From: an uncultured Duganella sp.
GTDB taxonomy: Bacteria; Pseudomonadota; Gammaproteobacteria; Burkholderiales; Burkholderiaceae
Direction: 5' to 3'
NCBI GenBank assembly: GCA_946482635.1
Contig: CAMLSG010000082.1
Coordinates: 1 to 20,974, forward strand
Length of the DNA: 20,974 bases
Under the pieces are notes generated by a model. The model saw only the letters and a list, made by a program, of their open reading frames with translations, searched no databases and was not told the DNA's origin. Shown here piece after piece: positions 14,784 to 20,974 of this stretch (position 1 is the stretch's first letter; every line of letters begins with the position of its first letter). A program made the translations under genes and the position numbers.

Positions 14784-17700
14784 TCAGAACGAAGTCCGCA
14801 GCGACAGCGTATAGCTGGCGCCCGGCTTGTACTCGTCGAAGATCGCGTTGCTGAACTGCGTGTAGGTCCGGCTGATCGCCTTGTTGGCATTCCACACGCT
14901 GAACGTCAGGTCGGTGTTGTACCTGAACCCGAACATCTGCTGCAGGTTCATGCCGACCGACGCATCGACCTGGGTGCGATCGGTGGTGTAGGCATACGCA
15001 CCGCCCGCCACATTCAGCCCGGTGCTGGTGTTCACCACATGGCTTGCCGTGTACTGGCGCGCCACGCGCACATTCAGGCCGCCGCGCTCATAGTACAAGG
15101 TCAGGTTGTTGGTGCGCGGCGGCACGCCGGCAACCGGCGGCGCATTCGGCGCGTCGTCAGTCTGCTTGGCATAGGTGAAGTTGGCGGTGAAGCCAAAGCC
15201 CTTCACCGGCAGCATGTCCAGCGGCTGCTGCCAGGTGGCTTCCAGGCCTCGAACCTTCAGCTTGCTGTCGATGTTGTAAGGTTCGGTGATTTCCACCAGG
15301 TGCTTGTCGCGGCCACCGCTCGCCGTCACAGCCTGCTGCTGCGCCTCCGTCAGGCCGACGGTACCGAACATCTGGTCCAGCTGCGCCAGCGAATAGGTGG
15401 TGATGCGCTGGCCCGGCCGGCTGGTGATGTCCTTGCCGAAGGCGCTCAGCGAAACATAAGCCTCCTTGCTCATGTAGTACTCGAGCGCGATATCCAGGTT
15501 GTTCGCCTCGAACGGCTTCAGGTTCGGATTGGTCACGCTGCCCTGGCGTGCGCCCTGGTCGCCCAGCGTGAGCTGGGTCTGCCGCAGGTCGGCAGGATTG
15601 GCGCGCGTCATCGATTTCGAGCCCGATGCACGCAGGATGGTGCTGGGCGTGACATTGTAGGCCAGCGTTGCCGACGGCAGCGTGTTGCTGTACTTGGTGG
15701 TCTCGTACTTCCACACACTGAGGTTGTCATACAGGCCGCCGTTGTTCAGCGTCGCATTGCGCGGGTCAGCGCCGACACTCAACACACCGATGGTCTGCTC
15801 GGTCTGCGCATAGCGCACCCCGGCGTTATAGCGCAAGGTGCCGCCGAAGATCTGCACCCGGCCGGTGGTTTCGGCATAGGCCGCGTCGACCACTTCGCGG
15901 ATGTAGCCGCCGCTGCCGTTCTGGAAACCCTTGTAGATATTGTCGCGGAAGTACTGGTAATCCGTATCCTTGGCAAACTTTGGCCAGTCGACGGTGATGA
16001 AGCCATTGCTGCCCGCTTTGACGTAGTTCGGGATTGCCGAATTCGGGACCACGGAGCCGAGATACGTGAGCGGCGCCGCGCCAGCGGTGGAGCCGGTGCC
16101 GTAGCCAGGGTATGCGGTGGCGGCATCGGCCATCGGCCCCGGCGTGCTGCGGCCGTCGCAACCGGGGCTGCGGATCTGCGTGTTCGGTGCGAAGAAGCGG
16201 TAGCTCATGTTGTTGCCGCAAGCGACGTTCATCCACGCGTCCGCCACGGAGAAGCTGCGGTAGCGGCGTTCGATGTCGTCGCGCGAGCCGCCCACCTTGA
16301 TGCTGAAGTCGGCGTCGCCCCAGTTGACGTTCAGGCGCGTGCCTTTGGTCTTGTTGGTGCGCTCGTAGAGGTCCATGCGCAGGCCGGACAGGCTCTGGCC
16401 CGCCTGGTACCAGCCGAAGTTGCTCGGATCGTTGATGTCCAGGTTGGAGGTGTAGACCGGCGTCTGCCCCGGCGTGCTGTTGTCGTAATAGATGACGGAA
16501 TTGGGCGACCTGGTTGCCACCAGCACGGTCGGCATGTCGCGGAAGAAGGTGCTGTTGGTGGCGTTGAAATGGCCGTCGATGGTCCACTTGTCGCTGGGCC
16601 GGAACTCGAAGCCCGGATTGATGCTGCGGAACTTGGTCTCCTCTTTCATCGGGCGGTATTCCAGCGCCCAGAAAGTATTGGCAAACGTCGCCTTGGTGAT
16701 GGTGCACCCCAAGGTGCAGTCGCTGCGGTCGAATTCCATGCCGATCGGGATCGGCGTATTGGCGCGGGTACCGGCATTCATGCCCTCGTAGGTCATCCTG
16801 TTCTTCTTCTGCGCAAACATGGTGTCGAGGTAGATGTCCAGCATGTCGTTTGGCTGCCATTGCAGGCTGATGACTTCGCCGGCACGATTGCGCTTGCCTT
16901 CATAGACGAAGTGGCGCCCCAGGCGGCCCATCAGGCCATTGTCGATCTGCTGCAGGGTCGCGCCGGGATTCAGCGCCAGCAGCATGGCACGGTCGATCTG
17001 CTTGCCCGGCACCAGGATCGAACGCGCATATTCCGGCAGGGCCGCCAGGGCCAGGCCGGACGGCACGGTATCGGGCGTCGACTGCGAGCCGCCGCCGGTG
17101 CTGTTTAACTTGTCCGAGGCATTGCCCTGGAAGGACTTCAGTTGGAAATTGCGCATATCGACCGTCTGGAAGCCATCGGTCTTGTAGCCCGTGTTGCCCC
17201 AAGCGACACCGGCCAGCGCGCCAAACTTGCCCCACTCGGCGCTGGTCCAGGTGTTGCTGACCAGGGCCGAACCGGTATTGCCGGTCTTGCTGTTTTGTTC
17301 GCGATAATTGCCGCTCAGGGTGAAGGCCGTCCGGAAACCGGCCTTGTCGAAGGGGCGCACGCTGCGCATGTCGACCGTGCCCGCAATGCCGCCTTCAATC
17401 AGGCTGGCTTTCTGGCTCTTGTAGACACTGGCGCTGCGGAACAATTCGGAAGGCAGGAAGTCCATGTCGACTTCGCGGTTGGCGCTGATCGAACCACCCC
17501 AGCTGCCCGCCGACGCTGACGCCATGGGCGCGCCGTTCAGCAGCACGCGCGTGAACGCCGCGCCCATGCCGCGGATCGAGATGTTCAGGCCTTCGCCGTC
17601 GATCTCGCCGCGCCGCACGTTCACGCCCGGCACCCGCGCCAGGGCATCGGCAATGTTCGGGTCGGGGAATTTGCCCATGTCTTCGGAGAAGACGGTATCG

Positions 17701-17984
17701 CTCAAGCCGATGTTGTCGCGCTTTTCCATTGCCGACAGCGCGAGCGAGCTGCGATAGCCGCTCACGGTGACTACCGGCAGCACCTTGTTCGCTGCAGTTG
17801 GCTTGGCATCCGTTGCCGGCGTGGCTTCGGCGGAGGGCTGCGACTCTGTGGCCGCAGTGGCTGGCGGTTGCGGTGCTTCGCTTTGCGCGTAGGCCGTGGA
17901 AATCATCCCCGCGAGTATGGTCATGACGAGGATTTCACCGCGCGTGCCGAAGCGGCGCACGCGTCCTCCCAGTTGCTGGTTCAT
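14784..17984 (-). CDS. TonB-dependent receptor, carbohydrate type
   Basis: A 1066-residue outer-membrane active transporter energised by TonB. It has an N-terminal export signal of about 33 residues (to AYA), a Pro/Ala/Thr-rich spacer, a TonB-box-like VVTVSG (71-76), and a plug domain with FPDPNIADALARVPGVNV (107-123) and ISIRGMGAAFTRVLLNG. A 22-strand-type barrel then ends in YTLSLRTSF. The long barrel with phrases such as ASGSKSMTRANPADLRQTQL and KPFEANNLDIALEYYMSKEA marks the Caulobacter-type family that commonly imports oligosaccharides. The start at 17984 has a strong AAGGAGA. It lies 49 bp downstream of the GH2 hydrolase gene in the same direction, with an operator-like palindrome in the gap, so it is probably the uptake partner of that enzyme. 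The substrate is inferred only from this context. Confidence 0.93.
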   Translation of the reverse strand: MNQQLGGRVRRFGTRGEILVMTILAGMISTAYAQSEAPQPPATAATESQPSAEATPATDAKPTAANKVLPVVTVSGYRSSLALSAMEKRDNIGLSDTVFSEDMGKFPDPNIADALARVPGVNVRRGEIDGEGLNISIRGMGAAFTRVLLNGAPMASASAGSWGGSISANREVDMDFLPSELFRSASVYKSQKASLIEGGIAGTVDMRSVRPFDKAGFRTAFTLSGNYREQNSKTGNTGSALVSNTWTSAEWGKFGALAGVAWGNTGYKTDGFQTVDMRNFQLKSFQGNASDKLNSTGGGSQSTPDTVPSGLALAALPEYARSILVPGKQIDRAMLLALNPGATLQQIDNGLMGRLGRHFVYEGKRNRAGEVISLQWQPNDMLDIYLDTMFAQKKNRMTYEGMNAGTRANTPIPIGMEFDRSDCTLGCTITKATFANTFWALEYRPMKEETKFRSINPGFEFRPSDKWTIDGHFNATNSTFFRDMPTVLVATRSPNSVIYYDNSTPGQTPVYTSNLDINDPSNFGWYQAGQSLSGLRMDLYERTNKTKGTRLNVNWGDADFSIKVGGSRDDIERRYRSFSVADAWMNVACGNNMSYRFFAPNTQIRSPGCDGRSTPGPMADAATAYPGYGTGSTAGAAPLTYLGSVVPNSAIPNYVKAGSNGFITVDWPKFAKDTDYQYFRDNIYKGFQNGSGGYIREVVDAAYAETTGRVQIFGGTLRYNAGVRYAQTEQTIGVLSVGADPRNATLNNGGLYDNLSVWKYETTKYSNTLPSATLAYNVTPSTILRASGSKSMTRANPADLRQTQLTLGDQGARQGSVTNPNLKPFEANNLDIALEYYMSKEAYVSLSAFGKDITSRPGQRITTYSLAQLDQMFGTVGLTEAQQQAVTASGGRDKHLVEITEPYNIDSKLKVRGLEATWQQPLDMLPVKGFGFTANFTYAKQTDDAPNAPPVAGVPPRTNNLTLYYERGGLNVRVARQYTASHVVNTSTGLNVAGGAYAYTTDRTQVDASVGMNLQQMFGFRYNTDLTFSVWNANKAISRTYTQFSNAIFDEYKPGASYTLSLRTSF

Positions 17985-18022
17985 GCTGTCTCCTTTATAT
18001 ACGGCCTCATGGGCCTTGATTT

Positions 18023-18036
18023 AGTTAGCGCTATCA
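18023..18036 (-). promoter_or_regulatory. LacI-type operator-like palindrome before the TonB-receptor gene
   Basis: TGATAGCGCTAACT on the minus strand, with a perfect TAGCGCTA core (18026-18033) and the central CG typical of LacI/GalR-family operators. It overlaps the stop codon of the GH2 gene and sits about 40 bp upstream of the receptor start. It resembles the two sites near the operon promoter. The regulator is not in the window. Confidence 0.5.
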
Positions 18037-20712
18037 ATGCGCTTGCAAAGTTACATTTGCTCCTTGTAATGTGGGCGCTTGCGCCCGCACGGTGATGGTT
18101 CCCTTCTGTCCCGGCTTGCCGCGCACGATGGCCAGGCATAAACCGTTGAAGGCGGGTCGTTCGGTGGATGGGAAAGGCACGAAGCTGGTCGGGTCGCCGT
18201 TATCGGTCGCCACGATCTCGCCCGGGCCTTCGATGCTGAATTTCACGCTGTCCTTTGCCATGGGGACGGTATTGCCTTCCTGGTCGGTTACGCGCAGCGT
18301 GATGAACGAGAGGTCGGCGCCATCGGCCGCGATCTCGCTGCGGTCCGGCACCAGGTCGAGTTTTGCCGCGGGGCCCACGGTGCGTACCGTCGATGCCGCC
18401 CATTCCTTGCCCTCTTTGTACGCGATCACCTTCAACTCGCCCGGCTCGTAAGTCACCAGGTCCCAGCGCAGGCGGTATTCGAATTCCGCGCGCTTTTTGC
18501 GGCCCTGGCTTTTGCCGTTCACGAACAGTTCGGCCTCGTCGCCCGAGGTGAACACGTGGACCGGCGTGAACTTGCCTTCCCTGCCCGGCCAGGTCCAGTG
18601 CGGCAAGATGTGCGCCAACGGAAGTTCCGGGCGCCAGCGCGCCTGATACAGGTAGAAGCGGTCCTTCTTGAAGCCTGCCAGGTCGATGATGCCGGAATAG
18701 GAACTGCGCGAAGAGTAGAACGGCGTCGGCTCGCCCAGGTAATCCCAGCCCGACCAGACGAATTCGCCCGCCACATAGGGGTATTGATCCTGCGCGGACC
18801 AGGAGCGGTCGGCTGAAGTACCGAAGTCGGACGCATACAGCTCGTAAGCGCTGACCTGGTGCGTATTCCAGTCGCCGCCGGCGTCGGGCCGTACCGAGGA
18901 TGTGAGCGCGCCCGTCACTGGAAACTGATACTCGCCGCGGCTGCTCAAGGCTGAAGCGCTTTCGCTGCTGAAGATCATCTTGCCGGGGAAGCGGGCACGG
19001 AATTCGGGGAAGCGGCCTGGATTGCTGCGGATGCCCGCGCCCTGGTAGTTCACGCTGACCAGGTCCACCGTGGCCGGCAGCGGCATGTGGGCACGGGCGT
19101 AATTCATGGCGGTCATGGTCGGGCGGCTGCGATCCTCTTGCCGCACGATGGCAGCCAGCTTGCGGCCGATCGCAGCGCCCTCTTCACCGGTATATTGCTC
19201 CCCCACCTCGTTGCCTATACTCCAGATCACGATCGACGGATGGTTGCGGTCGCGGCGGATCATGGCGCGCAGGTCCTGCTCGTGCCAGTCGGGGAAGATC
19301 AGGTGCGTATCGAGCGCGGTCTTTTTCCGTTCCCACACGTCGAACACTTCGTCGATCACCACGATGCCCATGCGGTCGGTCAGCTCGAGCAACTCCGGAG
19401 CCGGTGGATTATGGCTCATGCGCAGCGCATTGGCGCCCATTTCCACCAGCATTTGCAGCTGCCGTTCCGCAGCGCGCACATTGAAGGCGGCGCCCAGCGC
19501 GCCCAGGTCATGGTGGTTGTTCACGCCCTTCAGCGCAATGCGCTCGCCGTTGACCAGCATGCCTTTGTCAGGGTCCATGCGCACATCACGGATGCCGAAC
19601 CTTGTCTCGAATTCGTCGATCCCAACGCCGTCGCGCCGGATGGTGGTGACGGCCACGTAACGATGCGGATGCTGGGTCGGCGGCGGCCCCCAAAGGCGCG
19701 GCCGCGCGATGGTTACGCTGCCGGTAGCGACATTGCTTGCGCCTGCGGCCACTTGCAGGCGCTGCGGCTGGATTTGCGCAACCGGCTGGCCGCTGCGGCT
19801 CCCTTGTTCGTCCAGCGCGTATATTGCCGTTGCCACACTGACGGTGGCGCCGCTGCGCGAGTCGTTGTCCACCGCGACTTCCAGCGAGACCTCGGCGGAG
19901 TCCCGGCTCACGCGCGCCGTTCGCACATGAGTGCCCCAATGCGCGACGTGGATCGGCGCCGTTTTGGTGAGCCACACATTGCGGTAGATGCCGCCGCCCG
20001 GATACCAGCGCGAAGACTCCGGCGGGTTATCCAGCCGTATCGCGAGCATATTGCTGCCGCCGGGGGCGACGTATGGCGTCAGGTCCAGCCGCCAGGAGTT
20101 GTAGCCGTAAGGCCAGCCGCCCACCAGCTTCCCGTTCAGCCACACCGTCGCATACGACATCGCGCCGTCGACATCGAGGAAGATCGAGCGGCCACGGTCG
20201 GAAGCCGGTATGTCGAGTGTCTTGCGGTACCAGCTGATGCCCCAGCTGGGCAAACGGCCAACGCCGCCATAAGGACCGGTTTCCAGGAAGGGCCCGGCAA
20301 TGGCCCAGTCGTGCGGCAGGTCCACGCGCTTCCATGCGACGTCGTCGTAGCCGGGCTTCAGGTAGGCCACGTCCAGTTGCGGCTCGTGCGCCGGGCGCCG
20401 ATGGCGTCGGGCCGGATCGCCGATAAAGGCGTTACCGCTCGGGAGTATCCACGGCTTGAGCACCTGTTCCTGTGCTGCGGCTGCAAGCGCCGCAGCCTGC
20501 GGCACCGCATCGGCAGCCTTGCCGTCTTCACTTGCCTTCACCTCGGGTCGCACGTCGTAGCGCAGCGAAGCGGAGGTACCGGCTGGATCGCCCATCGTGA
20601 AGCGCCAGCCGGCATTGATCGACAGGCGTTCGCGCGGAGCGGCGGCAGCAAGCAGCGCGACAGCCCAAAGCAACAGGGACGCCAGCGCCCTGCATTTCGT
20701 CAGACGTTTCAT
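18034..20712 (-). CDS. Exported GH2-family beta-galactosidase-like hydrolase with DUF4982-type C-terminus
   Basis: An 892-residue glycoside hydrolase. A signal peptide (MKRLTKCRALASLLLWAVAL ... AAAA) is followed by the GH2 sugar-binding domain (WKRVDLPHDWAI, SWYRKTLDIP, VWLNGKLVGGWPYGYNSWRL, SSRWYPGGGIYRNVWL), an immunoglobulin-like domain, and a TIM barrel with GVNNHHDLGALGAAF and ALRMSHNPPAPELLELTDRM. The acid/base is E502 in IVIWSIGNEVGE and the nucleophile is probably E584 in MIFSSESAS. The C-terminal part (about 690-892) reads as a DUF4982 domain (VHVFTSGDEAELFVNGKSQG) plus a GH2 C-terminal Ig-like domain. Family activity is usually beta-galactosidase, but other exo-beta-glycosidases share the architecture. 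ATG 20712 begins the signal peptide; the open frame extends to 20754. It is the first gene of an operon with the TonB receptor, under a promoter with operator-like sites. Confidence 0.92.
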   Translation of the reverse strand: MKRLTKCRALASLLLWAVALLAAAAPRERLSINAGWRFTMGDPAGTSASLRYDVRPEVKASEDGKAADAVPQAAALAAAAQEQVLKPWILPSGNAFIGDPARRHRRPAHEPQLDVAYLKPGYDDVAWKRVDLPHDWAIAGPFLETGPYGGVGRLPSWGISWYRKTLDIPASDRGRSIFLDVDGAMSYATVWLNGKLVGGWPYGYNSWRLDLTPYVAPGGSNMLAIRLDNPPESSRWYPGGGIYRNVWLTKTAPIHVAHWGTHVRTARVSRDSAEVSLEVAVDNDSRSGATVSVATAIYALDEQGSRSGQPVAQIQPQRLQVAAGASNVATGSVTIARPRLWGPPPTQHPHRYVAVTTIRRDGVGIDEFETRFGIRDVRMDPDKGMLVNGERIALKGVNNHHDLGALGAAFNVRAAERQLQMLVEMGANALRMSHNPPAPELLELTDRMGIVVIDEVFDVWERKKTALDTHLIFPDWHEQDLRAMIRRDRNHPSIVIWSIGNEVGEQYTGEEGAAIGRKLAAIVRQEDRSRPTMTAMNYARAHMPLPATVDLVSVNYQGAGIRSNPGRFPEFRARFPGKMIFSSESASALSSRGEYQFPVTGALTSSVRPDAGGDWNTHQVSAYELYASDFGTSADRSWSAQDQYPYVAGEFVWSGWDYLGEPTPFYSSRSSYSGIIDLAGFKKDRFYLYQARWRPELPLAHILPHWTWPGREGKFTPVHVFTSGDEAELFVNGKSQGRKKRAEFEYRLRWDLVTYEPGELKVIAYKEGKEWAASTVRTVGPAAKLDLVPDRSEIAADGADLSFITLRVTDQEGNTVPMAKDSVKFSIEGPGEIVATDNGDPTSFVPFPSTERPAFNGLCLAIVRGKPGQKGTITVRAQAPTLQGANVTLQAH

Positions 20713-20769
20713 GTTTTCCCGTAGTTCGAAGTAAGCCGTCGCGCAAACAACCAACCACTAACACGAAAC

Positions 20770-20783
20770 AGATAGCGCAACCA
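20770..20783 (-). promoter_or_regulatory. LacI-type operator-like site at the GH2 operon start point
   Basis: Minus-strand TGGTTGCGCTATCT, lying 6 bp downstream of the candidate -10, so it would cover the transcription start. It agrees at 11 of 14 positions with the 20858-20871 site and shares the GCGCTAT core with the 18023-18036 site read as AGTTAGCGCTATCA. A repressor here would block initiation directly. Confidence 0.5.
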
Positions 20784-20789
20784 TTTCAG

Positions 20790-20817
20790 TCTATATTTGG
20801 CGTCATAGAAATGTCAA
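20790..20817 (-). promoter_or_regulatory. Sigma70-type promoter of the GH2/TonB-receptor operon
   Basis: Minus strand: a perfect -35 TTGACA (20817-20812), a 16-bp spacer, and -10 TATAGA (20795-20790), about 78 bp before the GH2 start codon. This is the best -35/-10 pair in the window. Confidence 0.6.
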
Positions 20818-20974
20818 CAACTTGTTGGCGGGACTGTTGCGCACGATTGAAAGGCGTTGTTTGCGCTATTCATTTGGCGCAGGCCTTCGATCAACATGGT
20901 GATTTTCTGGTGTACCGCAGCCGTGCCCCCGTTGACTGGCCACTGCCACTGCTTTGATACTTCAACGGCAACAT
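20814..20974 (-). CDS. Possible 3' end of an upstream gene, unidentified (partial)
   Basis: One minus-strand frame is open from the window edge to a TGA at 20816-20814, giving 52 residues that include VSKQWQWPVNGGTAAVHQKI and MLIEGLRQMNSANNAFQSC. Codon choice is fairly GC3-rich for the first 40 codons, then drops. I recognise no family. The stop falls inside the -35 of the GH2 promoter, and the upstream operator-like site would lie within its last codons, which argues for some caution. It may equally be intergenic sequence. Confidence 0.3.
   Translation of the reverse strand, partial: VAVEVSKQWQWPVNGGTAAVHQKITMLIEGLRQMNSANNAFQSCATVPPTSC
20858..20871 (-). promoter_or_regulatory. Upstream (auxiliary) LacI-type operator-like site
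   Basis: The plus strand reads TGTTTGCGCTATTC, centred 88 bp upstream of the site at the transcription start. It shares TG.TTGCGCTAT with that site. A pair at this distance could support looping by a tetrameric or cooperative repressor; this is inference. Confidence 0.4.

Noticed and set aside
14742..17108. Long plus-strand open frame (788 codons) opposite the TonB receptor
   Set aside because: Shadow of the receptor gene; the receptor has signal peptide, plug and barrel features, and the antisense frame has none.
19087..20724. Plus-strand open frame (545 codons) opposite the GH2 gene
   Set aside because: Shadow frame with His/Arg/Ala-rich composition; the GH2 catalytic motifs are on the minus strand.
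20834..20847. A fourth operator-like site around GTTGCGCAC
   Set aside because: Only the GCGC core and two flanking bases agree with the other three sites.
20896..20974. Plus-strand open frame starting ATGGTGATTTTC at the right edge
   Set aside because: Short, Cys/His-rich, no ribosome binding site, and antisense to a frame with better codon usage.

Overview
The window is a high-GC proteobacterial chromosome segment. Its order (rpsB divergent from map-glnD), codon usage and family mix (Caulobacter-type TonB receptor, MipA/OmpV protein, QseB/QseC-like two-component pair, YcgR-like PilZ protein) suit a betaproteobacterium, most likely Burkholderiales/Oxalobacteraceae of the Massilia type. The genus is inferred from overall resemblance, not from a search. 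I see no rRNA, tRNA, CRISPR array, transposase or phage gene.

Left part (1-6544). The 5' end of rpsB leaves the window leftwards behind a promoter and a structured leader. A short rightward group follows: an SRPBCC/AHSA1 protein, a DUF4287 protein, and an Ala/Glu/Arg-rich membrane-anchored helical protein carrying an internal 54-bp tandem repeat. Facing it are two leftward genes for exported hydrolases: a Tat-exported phosphocholine-type phospholipase C, then a Sec-exported M6 metallopeptidase with a PPC-like C-terminus. In E. coli rpsB and map are direct divergent neighbours; here about 6.4 kb of accessory genes lies between them.

Central part (6700-11802). The rightward housekeeping genes map, glnD and an RluF-type pseudouridine synthase are tightly packed (6-bp gap, then a 1-nt overlap). 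A YcgR-like PilZ protein follows. Downstream and convergent is an OmpR-family response regulator/histidine kinase operon, divergent from a MipA/OmpV outer-membrane protein. The 109-bp gap between regulator and mipA holds two oppositely oriented direct-repeat boxes (hexamer-N5-hexamer), which suggests that the regulator controls both itself and mipA.

Right part (14784-20974). A leftward carbohydrate-use operon encodes an exported GH2 beta-galactosidase-like enzyme followed by a large TonB-dependent receptor. A good sigma70-type promoter with a LacI-type operator-like site just downstream precedes the hydrolase. Related sites lie about 88 bp further upstream and in the gap before the receptor gene. 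No LacI gene is inside the window. At the extreme right edge an open frame may be the 3' end of another leftward gene.

I do not see a wholly new multi-gene defence or mobile system. The best leads are the two-way regulator boxes, the three-operator hydrolase/receptor operon, the recently duplicated repeat in the helical membrane protein, and the alternative hairpins between the two exported hydrolases.
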